This document shows, piece after piece, positions 54,847 to 63,045 of a stretch of DNA of 64,000 bases; within the stretch, counting starts at the first letter, position 1, and each line of letters starts with the position of its first letter. The position numbers were made by a program, and so were the translations under genes. The notes under the pieces were generated by a model. It worked only from the letters and a program-made list of their open reading frames with translations, was not told where the DNA came from and made no database searches. Origin of the DNA: Streptomyces sp. 11x1 (GTDB lineage: Bacteria > Actinomycetota > Actinomycetes > Streptomycetales > Streptomycetaceae); the NCBI RefSeq assembly GCF_032598905.1, contig NZ_CP122458.1, positions 1,178,001 to 1,242,000 on the forward strand, given 5' to 3'.

Positions 54847-55326
54847 GTGAGCACAGCCGGCGACATCGCGACCGCTGCCGGGGCGGAATCGACACGGGGG
54901 CACACACTGCTCCTGGACGACCAGCTCTGTTTCGCCCTGTACGCCGCCTCGCGCGCGGTGACCGCCCGCTACCGGCCCCTGCTGGACGAGCTGGGGCTGA
55001 CCTATCCGCAGTACCTGGTCATGCTGGTGCTCTGGGAGCAGGACTCGATCTCCGTGCGGGACCTGGGCACGGCGCTCCAGCTGGAGTCCAGCACCCTCTC
55101 CCCGCTCCTGAAGCGCCTGGAGGCCGGCGGCCTGCTGCGCCGCGAGCGCCGTACGGACGACGAGCGCTCCGTCTCCATCCGCCTCACCGACGCCGGCGCC
55201 CGGCTGGAGGAGCGGGCCCGGAGCGTCCCCGTGGACATCGGCGAGGCCATGGGGCTGTCCCCCGAACAGCACACCATGGCCAAGCAGTTGCTGCGGCTGC
55301 TCACGGCCAACGTCAGCCAGGGCTGA
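54847..55326 (+). CDS. ohrR: MarR-family regulator, OhrR type
   Basis: 159 residues. The peroxide-sensing Cys is in LLLDDQLCFALYAASRAVTA (Cys28), the position used by OhrR proteins. The winged helix follows: YPQYLVMLVLWEQDSISVRD, LGTALQLESSTLSPLLKRLE and RRERRTDDERSVSIRLTDAG. OhrR represses target genes until organic hydroperoxide oxidises the Cys. No ohr peroxidase gene is next to it; its nearest divergent gene is the HSL-type hydrolase, which may be the target. Confidence 0.9.
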   Translation: MSTAGDIATAAGAESTRGHTLLLDDQLCFALYAASRAVTARYRPLLDELGLTYPQYLVMLVLWEQDSISVRDLGTALQLESSTLSPLLKRLEAGGLLRRERRTDDERSVSIRLTDAGARLEERARSVPVDIGEAMGLSPEQHTMAKQLLRLLTANVSQG

Positions 55327-55333
55327 CCCGGAC

Positions 55334-55541
55334 GTCGTCACATTCCCGTCGTCGCCCGAAGGGCGGCCTGGCGGCGTCGTGGGGGTACCTCCCGGTCGAG
55401 CGCAGCCGAGACCGGGGGAGCGTGCTCTCGGCGTACCGGGCGCTGACTCGCGTACTGGACGTACTCGGGTCAGTGCCCGGCGCGTCGAGAGCGCGTGCAT
55501 GGCGTCGCGGGGCAGGCGGGAATGTGACGACAGGGCCTAGT
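55334..55541. repeat. MITE-like repeat, long form (~200 bp)
   Basis: Terminal inverted 15-mers GTCGTCACATTCCCG (55334-55348) and CGGGAATGTGACGAC (55517-55531), continued on the right by AGGGCCTAG. No coding capacity; several internal stems, including one around ACTCGCGTACTGGACGTAC. It fills the space between the stops of two convergent genes, and its last TAG is the stop codon of the aldo/keto reductase. A shorter relative is at 45154-45216. Confidence 0.8.
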
Positions 55542-56520
55542 GTGCGGCGTCCAGCCGGGCCCGCTGCTCCTCCGTCAGCTCCAGCTCCACCGCGCCCAGG
55601 TTCTCCTCCAGTTGGTCGAGCGACGACACCCCCGCCAGCGGGACGATCGGGAACCGGCCGCTCAACTGCCAGGCCAGCACGACCTGGTTGACCGTCGCGC
55701 CGGTCTCCCGTGCCACCTGGCCCAGCACCTTCAGCCGGGCGGGGGTGCCGGGGTGGTCGTAGTCCGACGCAAGGGTGTCCGGCCGTACGTAACCGCCCTT
55801 GAGCAGGGGCGAGTAGGCGACCAGGGTGAGGCCGGGCTCGGCCTCCAGATAGCTCAGCAGTTCGGCGGTGGCCGCGCCGAGGGTGCCGTCGGCCCAGAGA
55901 TCGCTGGGGACGTCGGTGCGCGGGCGCAGATGGCTGTGGTGGTACTGGAGCACCTCGTAGCCGGGCAGCCCCGCCGCAGCGGCGAGGGCGCGGGCCCGCT
56001 CCACCCGCCAGACGGCGTGGTTGCTCGCGCCGAGCAGTCCGACCGCGCCCTCGGCGACGAGTTCCGCGAACCCCTCGACGGTCTCCCGCGCCGTCACCGT
56101 ACGGTCCTCGATGTGGGCGTAGAGCAGGTCCAGCCGCTCCACGCCGAGGCGTTCCCGGCTGCGTTCGGCCGATTCCCGGATCACCTTCGCCGACAGGCCC
56201 TCGGCGTTGTCGACGTAGCCGGTGCCGGGTGCGAGGGGGCGGGCGCCGAGCTTGGTGGCGATGACGATCTCCTCGCCGACGCCCCGGCTGCGCCGCCACC
56301 GGCCGAGCAGTTCCTCGCTCTGGCCGCCCTGTCCGCCGTCGATCCAGAACGCGTAGTTGTCGGACGTGTCGATGAAGTTCCCGCCCGCCTCGACATAGCG
56401 GTCGAGCAGGGCGAAGGAGGTCTTCTCGTCCGTCCGCGAGCCGAACAGCATCGAGCCGAGCGCGAGCACGCTCACCTCGCGGCGGGTCGCCGGATCACTG
56501 CCTATCGTGCGGTACTTCAT
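55537..56520 (-). CDS. Aldo/keto reductase
   Basis: 327 residues from ATG 56520, preceded by GGGAGACGGC. AKR barrel with the tetrad region NFIDTSDNYAFWIDGGQGGQ (Asp, Tyr), Lys in IVIATKLGARP and His in DLLYAHIEDRTV, and NADP-binding PLAGVSSLDQLEENLGAVEL near the end. It reduces or oxidises carbonyl substrates using NADPH; substrate unknown. It is divergent from the GH43 gene, so the pair may share a regulator and a sugar substrate (inference). Confidence 0.93.
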   Translation of the reverse strand: MKYRTIGSDPATRREVSVLALGSMLFGSRTDEKTSFALLDRYVEAGGNFIDTSDNYAFWIDGGQGGQSEELLGRWRRSRGVGEEIVIATKLGARPLAPGTGYVDNAEGLSAKVIRESAERSRERLGVERLDLLYAHIEDRTVTARETVEGFAELVAEGAVGLLGASNHAVWRVERARALAAAAGLPGYEVLQYHHSHLRPRTDVPSDLWADGTLGAATAELLSYLEAEPGLTLVAYSPLLKGGYVRPDTLASDYDHPGTPARLKVLGQVARETGATVNQVVLAWQLSGRFPIVPLAGVSSLDQLEENLGAVELELTEEQRARLDAAH

Positions 56521-56632
56521 GCTGCCGTCTCCCGTTCCGCCCGGCTCTCGGGCCCGAAGGGAGTCTTCAACTTGAAGCGCACGCGAAGTCAACGCCCTTC
56601 GTCGGCCGATCTCCGGTCACTATCCTTCGGCC

Positions 56633-57667
56633 GTGACCGAAACCGAACCCATTCGCCTCGCGGACCTGCGGCTTCCCGACATGCCGCTGCACGATCCGTT
56701 CGTCGTCGCCGACGCCGAGACCCGTACGTATCACCTCTACACGTCCAATGATCCTGCCGTCTCGGGTGTGGACGGGACCGGCACGATGGTCTACCGCAGC
56801 ACCGATCTGCGGGACTGGACGCGGCCGGTCGTGGTGTTCCGGACGGAGGAGCAGGAGGGAATCTGGGCGACGGACGGCGCGTGGGCGCCGGAGGTGCACG
56901 CGTGGGACGGCAGGTACTACCTTTTCACCACGCTGCACGACGAGGGGAAGCCGCTCAAGGTGCCACCGGCCGGCCGGTACGGCACGCCCTTCCAGCTCCC
57001 GAACCATATGCGCGGCACGGTCACCGCGGTGTCCGACTCGCTGCTGGGCCCGTTCACCGTCGTGGACCCCACGCGTCCCACCCTGCCCGAGCACCTCATG
57101 ACCCTCGACGGCACGCTGTACGTCGACGCGGCCGGGCAGCCCTGGATGGTGTACGCGCACGAGTGGCTGCAGACCGTCGACGGCACGATGGAGGCGATCC
57201 GGCTGGCCCCGGATCTGGCCCGCACTCTCGAGAACCCGGTCTTCCTGTTCAAGGCCTCCGACGCGTCCTGGCTCACCGACCAGATCCCCGGCGGAGTGCC
57301 GCACCAGCTCGCGCCGTACATCACCGACGGCCCCCAGCTGTACCGGACGCCCGACGGCTCCCTGCTGATGCTGTGGTCGACGTACGAGAAGAACGTGGCT
57401 GGTGACGACGGCACGATCAGCGGCGGTTACGTACAGACCTACGCGGTCTCCAGGTCGGGCGACCTCACCGGGCCGTGGGACCAACGGCGGCCGCTGGTCC
57501 GGGAGGACAGCGGCCACGGCATGCTGTTCCACACCTTCGACGGCCGGTTGATGATGATCCTCCACCGCCCCTTCGAGAACGCCCGCGGCAAGCTCTACGA
57601 GATGCGGCTCGACGGCGACGAACTCAGCGTGCTGCGCCGCCGTGACGACCTCGACGGAGGCGGTTGA
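56633..57667 (+). CDS. GH43-family glycoside hydrolase, apparently cytoplasmic
   Basis: 344 residues, GTG start at 56633, no signal peptide. Five-bladed beta-propeller: general base Asp in MPLHDPFVVADAETRTYHLY, pKa-modulating Asp in TDGAWAPEVHAWDGRYYLF, and TLDGTLYVDAAGQPWMVYAH and ITDGPQLYRTPDGSLLMLWS. GH43 enzymes release arabinose or xylose from small oligosaccharides; without export it would act on imported products. The catalytic acid Glu is probably in the HEW of YAHEWLQTVDG. It may work with the island enzymes that generate arabino-oligosaccharides (inference). Confidence 0.88.
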   Translation: MTETEPIRLADLRLPDMPLHDPFVVADAETRTYHLYTSNDPAVSGVDGTGTMVYRSTDLRDWTRPVVVFRTEEQEGIWATDGAWAPEVHAWDGRYYLFTTLHDEGKPLKVPPAGRYGTPFQLPNHMRGTVTAVSDSLLGPFTVVDPTRPTLPEHLMTLDGTLYVDAAGQPWMVYAHEWLQTVDGTMEAIRLAPDLARTLENPVFLFKASDASWLTDQIPGGVPHQLAPYITDGPQLYRTPDGSLLMLWSTYEKNVAGDDGTISGGYVQTYAVSRSGDLTGPWDQRRPLVREDSGHGMLFHTFDGRLMMILHRPFENARGKLYEMRLDGDELSVLRRRDDLDGGG

Positions 57668-57701
57668 GCCCGACCGCGACACCCCCCTGGCCGCGGTCGG
57701 G
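57668..57701. terminator. Hairpin after GH43 gene
   Basis: Stem GCCCGACCGCG with CGCGGTCGGGC and a 12-base loop, 1 bp past the stop, also in reach of the convergent gene. Confidence 0.8.
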
Positions 57702-57723
57702 CGCCGCCGGACGCGCAGGAGGA

Positions 57724-58266
57724 TCAGGTGCAGGACAGGTAGTTGTAGCCGGCGAGCCGCGTGTTGCCGTCGCCGTCGGGGAAGCTGTAGTTGCCGTCCG
57801 CGTTGCGGCTGAGGTTGAAGTCGCGCACGATCCCGTCGTAGCGCAGGTTCGCGGTGTGACCGTCGGCGGTGCTGCCGGACACGAAGTAGAGCCACTTGTC
57901 CATGTGGCCGAAGGTCTCCTGGCCGACCGATCCGTCGACACCGAGGGCGAAGTACCTCTGGAGGTCCTCGGTCGCGGCCTTGGTCCTGGGGCCGAATTTG
58001 CCGTCGATGTGCGCGGCGGAGTCGAGGAACCCGTCCGCCCAGAGGATCTTCTGCCACAGGCAGGTGGCGTTGGAGTTGGTGTTGGTGCCGGTCGACAGGA
58101 TGCCCTCGTTGCCCCAGTCGTCGGTGTAGCTGTCGGCACCGTAGACGTAGGCGAGCCCGCTGTACGTCCCGCTCGCGGCGGCCGGCGTGGTCCCGAGCGC
58201 GAGGGTGGCCGTGGCCACGACGCCGACGGTGCAGGCGGCCAGCTTGAATCGCGTGCGCAAGCTCAT
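57724..58266 (-). CDS. Secreted peptidoglycan-binding domain protein
   Basis: 180 residues from ATG 58266, preceded by GAGAGGACTCCC. Signal peptide (1-32, ending TTPAAAS), then a PG_binding_1-like domain with NSNATCLWQKILWADGFLDS and IDGKFGPRTKAATEDLQRYF, and LGVDGSVGQETFGHMDKWL. A C-terminal 50 residues with DFNLSRNADGNYSFPDGDGN has no recognised fold. Probably binds cell wall outside the cell. It is divergent from the HTH-PG-binding membrane protein, and the two may be functionally paired. Confidence 0.83.
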   Translation of the reverse strand: MSLRTRFKLAACTVGVVATATLALGTTPAAASGTYSGLAYVYGADSYTDDWGNEGILSTGTNTNSNATCLWQKILWADGFLDSAAHIDGKFGPRTKAATEDLQRYFALGVDGSVGQETFGHMDKWLYFVSGSTADGHTANLRYDGIVRDFNLSRNADGNYSFPDGDGNTRLAGYNYLSCT

Positions 58267-58534
58267 GGGAGTCCTCTCTTCGAGCCACCGGACCGTTGCC
58301 CGGCGAGCACCGCAGACTCTGGCGACGAGGGAGCCGGCGCGGCAAGGAAAACCGCAGGTCATGGGAGAGTGGGATGCCGTCGTCCGCGCTGCCTGGGCGT
58401 TTCCCGTGCCTCTGGGACGCCGGTGGGACATCGGTGAGGCGTGCACCAAATACGCACACGGCGAACACAAGATGCGCACGGGGTGAAAATGCTCTAGGGT
58501 CCGATCTCCAACTGACCGATTACTAGGGGAACTT

Positions 58535-59815
58535 GTGAGAGCCACCGTCGATCCCGAACGATTCGCGGCGTTCCTGCGGTCGTTGAAGGAGCGGTCGGGC
58601 CTGAGTTACGAGGCGCTCGCCCAACGCACCGGCAGCAGCAGATCCTCCCTCCACCGCTACTGCTCGGGTTCGTACGTGCCGCCGGACTACGGCCCTGTGC
58701 ACCGCTTCGCGTTGATCTGCGGAGCCTCCCCGACCGAATTGCGAGAACTCCACCGGCTCTGGGCAGTGGCCGACATGAGCCGGATGCGCGCCGAGGGGGA
58801 AGGCGAGAGGGAAGCCGAGGGGGAAGGGAAAGCGGAAGGGGAGGGGCAGGCTCCGAAAGCGGGTCGGCCCGCCACGAGACCGGACGGGACGGAACGGGCT
58901 CCGACGGCGGTCCCGGAACCTGGGTCGATGACGGCGGAACCCGTGTCGACGGCGGCGGCCGGGACCGTGCTGTCGACGGCCGGGGCCGTGGCGTCGTCGG
59001 CCGAGACCGACCCTTCGGCGGCCGGGAGCGCGGCCACCACGGCCGGGACGGTGCCTACGGCGGACGGGAGGGCGGGGGCACAGGCCGGGGCGCTGGCCGG
59101 AGCGGTGGCAGTCACCCCCTGGCGCCGACGTGCGCTGCCGATCCTCGGTCTCTGCTTTCTCCTCCTGGTGGCCTGCGGGACCTGGATCACGCTGGCGACC
59201 CGTCAGCAGGCCGCCACCGAGGACGCGGACGACGGACGGCTGCTGTTCTCCGCCGCGTGCGCGGAACCGGTCGGCATGGGCCAGCACGACACCTGCGTCA
59301 AAGAGGTGCAGCGACTGCTCGCCGCGGTCGGCGCGGACATCTCCGTGGACAGCTCCTTCGGACCGCAGACCCTGCGCCGCGTCACCGCGTTCCAGGTGCT
59401 GCACGGCCTCGACCCGGACGGCGTGGTCGGCACCGAGACGAAGCGGGCGCTCTACGAACCGAAGGCGCGTATACGGAGTTGGTCGCCGAAGAAGGTACGC
59501 CAACGCGTCCGGCAGGTGTTCGCGGAGGACCCCGACCACGCGGTCGCGATCGCCGACTGCCAGTCCTTCCTCGACCCTCTCCACATCCTGCCGAACACCA
59601 ACGGCACCAGGAACTGGGGCGTCTTCCAGATCTCCGACACCCGGCTGCGCGAACTCGGCGGCACCCCGCGCAAGGCCCTGGAACCGGAGTGGAACATCCA
59701 GGCGGCCCACCGCCTGTGGAAACGCGCGGGCGACTTCGGCGACTGGCCCTACTGCGAGCGCGCGTACACCGAGTCCTCCTCCTCGAAACCCTCCGCCTCG
59801 GAGCCCTCCGCCTGA
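58535..59815 (+). CDS. HTH-transmembrane-PG-binding-lysozyme-like fusion protein
   Basis: 426 residues from GTG 58535, preceded by AGGGGA. N-terminal XRE helix-turn-helix (about 8-65; LSYEALAQRTGSSRSSLHRY), a Glu/Gly-rich then Ala/Thr-rich linker (85-190), one membrane helix (195-220; LPILGLCFLLLVACGTWITL), an extracytoplasmic PG_binding_1 domain (230-300; VKEVQRLLAAVGADISVDSS, FGPQTLRRVTAFQVLHGL) and a transglycosylase/lysozyme-like domain (305-410) with IADCQSFLDP and NWGVFQISDTRLRELGG. The expected catalytic Glu of the C-E-S motif is Gln343. This looks like a one-component membrane sensor linking wall state to transcription rather than an active lytic enzyme (inference). Confidence 0.85.
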   Translation: MRATVDPERFAAFLRSLKERSGLSYEALAQRTGSSRSSLHRYCSGSYVPPDYGPVHRFALICGASPTELRELHRLWAVADMSRMRAEGEGEREAEGEGKAEGEGQAPKAGRPATRPDGTERAPTAVPEPGSMTAEPVSTAAAGTVLSTAGAVASSAETDPSAAGSAATTAGTVPTADGRAGAQAGALAGAVAVTPWRRRALPILGLCFLLLVACGTWITLATRQQAATEDADDGRLLFSAACAEPVGMGQHDTCVKEVQRLLAAVGADISVDSSFGPQTLRRVTAFQVLHGLDPDGVVGTETKRALYEPKARIRSWSPKKVRQRVRQVFAEDPDHAVAIADCQSFLDPLHILPNTNGTRNWGVFQISDTRLRELGGTPRKALEPEWNIQAAHRLWKRAGDFGDWPYCERAYTESSSSKPSASEPSA

Positions 59816-59823
59816 AACGGAGA

Positions 59824-59852
59824 AAGCCGTACCGGTCGCACCGGTACGGCTT
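59824..59852. terminator. Hairpin between HTH fusion gene and ABC ATPase gene
   Basis: Perfect 13-bp stem AAGCCGTACCGGT with its complement and a three-base loop, between two convergent genes. Confidence 0.88.
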
Positions 59853-59892
59853 CGGGCCTGCCGCCGCGCGCCGTCTTCCGCCTTCCGCGTCG

Positions 59893-61086
59893 TCAGTCCG
59901 CGCTCTCCCTCATCGGATGCGTGAGGTTCGCTCCGGTCGCCGGGTCGAACACATGAGCCTTGGCCATGTCGACCCGCAGCTCCAGCGGTTCGCCCTCGCG
60001 GGCACGCGTGGCGGCGTCCAGTCGGGCCACGATGTTCTGCGTGTCGGCGCCGGTGTCGCGCAGCCCCGAGTCCTTGGCGAGCTCCTCCAGTTCGGTGGTC
60101 GTCGCGGGGCCGCCCTCCGCACTGAAGTAGACGTACACATCGGAGCCCAGTGACTCCATCACGTCCACGGTGGCGGTGAAGACCGGCCCCGTCCGGTCCT
60201 GGCCATGTGACAGGGCCACGTCCTCGAATGCCTCCGGCCGCAGCCCGACGATGACCTCGCGGGGCGCGTCCTGACGTTCCAGCGCCTGCCTCGTACGGTC
60301 GTCGAGGGTCAGGTCGCCCAGGGACGAGCGCAGGGCACCGCCCTCCAGGGTGGCGTTCAGGAAGTTCATCGCCGGGGAGCCGATGAAGCCCGCGACGAAG
60401 ATGTTGCGCGGCAGGTCGTACAGGTCGGCGGGCGTGCCGATCTGCTGGACCAGTCCCTGTCGCATGACCACGACGCGGTCGCCGAGCGTCATCGCCTCGG
60501 TCTGGTCGTGGGTGACGTACACAGTGGTCGTGCCGAGGCGCCGCTGCAGCCGGGAGATCTGAGTGCGCATCTGTACCCGGAGTTTGGCATCCAGGTTGGA
60601 CAGTGGCTCGTCCATCAGGAATGCCTTGGGATCACGGACGATGGCCCGCCCCATGGCCACCCGCTGGCGCTGTCCGCCCGAGAGGTTGGCGGGTTTGCGG
60701 TCCAGGTGATCGGTGAGGTCGAGGATGCGGGCGGCCTCCGTCACCTTGGCGTCGATGGTGTCCTTGTCCACCCTGGCCAGACGCAACGGGAAGCCCATGT
60801 TCTCCCGGACGTTCATGTGCGGGTACAGGGCATAGCTCTGGAACACCATGGCGACGTCGCGTTCCTTGGGGGCCAGGTCGTTGACGACTCGGTCGCCGAT
60901 GCGCAGGGTGCCCTCGGTGATGTCCTCGAGTCCGGCGATCATGTTCAGGGTGGTGGACTTGCCGCATCCCGACGGACCGACCAGGATCACGAACTCGCCG
61001 TCGGCGATCTCGAGGTCCACGTCCCGCACGGCGACGGCCCCGTCGGGAAAACGCTTGGTGACTCCCTCGAGGATGATCTCGGCCAT
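59893..61086 (-). CDS. CUT1-type sugar ABC transporter ATPase (MalK/UgpC/MsiK-like)
   Basis: 397 residues. ATPase domain with Walker A ILVGPSGCGKSTTLNMIAGL, signature ANLSGGQRQRVAMGRAIVRD, Walker B AFLMDEPLSNLDAKLRVQMR and switch TTVYVTHDQTEAMTLGDRVV. The C-terminal OB-type regulatory domain (about 240-397) contains VIVGLRPEAFEDVAL. It energises the permeases at 61183 and 62016 and may also serve the ATPase-less importer at 15057-18140, as MsiK does in Streptomyces (inference). It lies 96 bp after the permease stop. Confidence 0.93.
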   Translation of the reverse strand: MAEIILEGVTKRFPDGAVAVRDVDLEIADGEFVILVGPSGCGKSTTLNMIAGLEDITEGTLRIGDRVVNDLAPKERDVAMVFQSYALYPHMNVRENMGFPLRLARVDKDTIDAKVTEAARILDLTDHLDRKPANLSGGQRQRVAMGRAIVRDPKAFLMDEPLSNLDAKLRVQMRTQISRLQRRLGTTTVYVTHDQTEAMTLGDRVVVMRQGLVQQIGTPADLYDLPRNIFVAGFIGSPAMNFLNATLEGGALRSSLGDLTLDDRTRQALERQDAPREVIVGLRPEAFEDVALSHGQDRTGPVFTATVDVMESLGSDVYVYFSAEGGPATTTELEELAKDSGLRDTGADTQNIVARLDAATRAREGEPLELRVDMAKAHVFDPATGANLTHPMRESAD

Positions 61087-61182
61087 GGATGGTGCCTCCT
61101 TGCCTTCATGCCTTCCGGGTCCGAGTACCGCCGTCCGGTGTCCGGTGTCCCGGACCGGGCCCGTCCGCCGCGGTCATCCCGT

Positions 61183-62016
61183 TCACCCCTTGACTGCCCC
61201 GGAGGTCAGTCCGGCGACGATCCGCCGCTGGAAGAACAGGACGAAAACGATGATCGGGATGGTGATGACCACAGCGGCTGCGGCGATCGAGCCTGTCGGC
61301 TGCTGGAACTGGGAGCTTCCGGTGAAGAACGCGATCGCGGCCGGTACGGTGCGCGCGGACTCGGTGGACGTCAGGGAGATCGCGAACAGGAAGTCGTTCC
61401 AGCAGAAGATGAACACGAGAATGGCCGTGGTGAACACGCCCGGCGCGGCCAGCGGCACGATGACCATCCGGAACGCCTGCGCGGGCGTCGCCCCGTCGAC
61501 CTTGGCGGCCTTCTCCAGATCCCAGGGGATCTCCCGGAAGAACGCCGACAGGGTGTAGATCGCCAGCGGCAGGGAGAAGGTCATGTACGGGATGATCAGC
61601 CCGATCCAGGTGTCGAAGATCCCGATGATCCGCTCGATGTTGAACAGCGGTGACACCAGGGAGATCGGCGGGAACATGGCGATCAGCAGGGACATACCGA
61701 TGAGCACCCGCTTGCCGGGGAAGCGCAGCCGGGCCACCGCGTAGGCTGCCATGGTGCCGAGCGCCACCGCGATCACCGTGGCGATCAGGGCGATGCCGAT
61801 CGAGTTGATCAGCGCACGGGTGAACTCGGAGGTCTCGAAGATGCCGCGGTAGTTCTCCAGGGTCCAGTCCCTGGGGATGTAGTCGCCGTCCGTGAGGGTG
61901 GCGGGGTCCTTGAACGACAGCGCGGCGATCCACCACACCGGGAACAGGGCATACAGGACCACCACCAGGTTGATGACACCCCATCGGGCGGCATGCGTCT
62001 TTCCCGCCTCGGCCAT
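61183..62016 (-). CDS. CUT1-type sugar ABC transporter permease (MalG type)
   Basis: 277 residues from the ATG at 62016, which overlaps the stop of the upstream permease by one base; the longer open frame upstream is a shadow. Six helices beginning [23 protein letters not shown] loop [20 protein letters not shown] followed by [21 protein letters not shown]-terminus [14 protein letters not shown], typical of the class. Confidence 0.93.
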   Translation of the reverse strand: MAEAGKTHAARWGVINLVVVLYALFPVWWIAALSFKDPATLTDGDYIPRDWTLENYRGIFETSEFTRALINSIGIALIATVIAVALGTMAAYAVARLRFPGKRVLIGMSLLIAMFPPISLVSPLFNIERIIGIFDTWIGLIIPYMTFSLPLAIYTLSAFFREIPWDLEKAAKVDGATPAQAFRMVIVPLAAPGVFTTAILVFIFCWNDFLFAISLTSTESARTVPAAIAFFTGSSQFQQPTGSIAAAAVVITIPIIVFVLFFQRRIVAGLTSGAVKG

Positions 62017-62975
62017 CAGTTCCGCACCTCCGAGCCCGGGGCCGCGGTGCCGAACATCTTGACGAAGGCGAAGGCGATGATCCCGACGCAGATGAAGATG
62101 AGGACGGAGATCGCCGACCCGATGCCCAGGTTCAGCGCGGTGAACAGGTTGTCGTACCCGAGGATCGACAGGGACCCGGTCCCCTGGGCGCCCGCGGTCA
62201 GGATGTAGATGTTGTCGAAGATCCGGAACGCGTCCAGTGTGCGGAAGAGCAGCGCCACCAGGATCGCCGGTTTCATCAGCGGCAGCATGACCTTGGTGAA
62301 CCGCTGCCAGGCGGTGGCCCCGTCCACCATGGCCGCCTTCAGGGTCTCCTCGGGGACCAGAGCGAGGCCCGCGAGGAGCAGCAGGGCCATGAAGGGCGTC
62401 GTCTTCCACACCTCGGCGAGGATGATCAGCCAGAGGGCGGACCACTGTTCGGTCAGCGGAGCCTCTCCGCTGGGCAACAGCTCGGCGAGATACCCGAGTT
62501 CCGGGGTCCAGGCGTACTGCCAGGAAAAGGCGGCGACCACGGTGACGATCCCGTACGGGACGAGGACCGCCGTGCGGACGGCGCCGCGCCAGAAGATCGT
62601 GCGGTGCATCACCAGGGCGAGTCCCATTCCGAGGACCAGTTCGATCGCCACCGACACGGCGGTGATGAACAGCGTGACCCAGAAGGCGTCCCACCAGAAC
62701 GGCGAGGAGAGCACCGCCCCGTAGTTGTCCAGGCCCACGAACTCCGCCCGTCCGGGAAAGCGCAGGTCGTACCGCTGGAGGGACAGATAGACGGCGTACC
62801 CGATGGGGTAGGCGGTCACCGCCGTCATGACGACGACCGCGGGCGCGCAGAGCAGCCAGCCGAGCCGCCGCTCCTGTCTGGCACCCGCCGAGAGCGCCGC
62901 CCGGTCCGCCTTCACCCGCCCCGTCTCCGACCCGGGGGGCGTCGGTGCTCCGGCGGGTCGCGCCCGCGTGCTCAT
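62016..62975 (-). CDS. CUT1-type sugar ABC transporter permease (MalF type)
   Basis: 319 residues. A cytoplasmic start rich in Pro and Arg, then [20 protein letters not shown] and five further helices. EAA loop [20 protein letters not shown] followed by [21 protein letters not shown] segment [20 protein letters not shown] resembles ThuF-type trehalose/maltose permeases. It lies 70 bp after the binding-protein gene. Confidence 0.92.
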   Translation of the reverse strand: MSTRARPAGAPTPPGSETGRVKADRAALSAGARQERRLGWLLCAPAVVVMTAVTAYPIGYAVYLSLQRYDLRFPGRAEFVGLDNYGAVLSSPFWWDAFWVTLFITAVSVAIELVLGMGLALVMHRTIFWRGAVRTAVLVPYGIVTVVAAFSWQYAWTPELGYLAELLPSGEAPLTEQWSALWLIILAEVWKTTPFMALLLLAGLALVPEETLKAAMVDGATAWQRFTKVMLPLMKPAILVALLFRTLDAFRIFDNIYILTAGAQGTGSLSILGYDNLFTALNLGIGSAISVLIFICVGIIAFAFVKMFGTAAPGSEVRN

Positions 62976-63045
62976 GTCCGGCCGCCCGGGGACGACGCCC
63001 GCGCGGTGCGGCGCGGGCCGGCGGAGTGGTGCGGTGGGCAGTGGT

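Noticed and set aside
61183..62694. 503-residue version of the MalG-type permease
   Set aside because: The upstream 226 codons are a shadow of the MalF-type gene in another frame; the start at 62016 overlaps that gene's stop by one base, as usual for such pairs.
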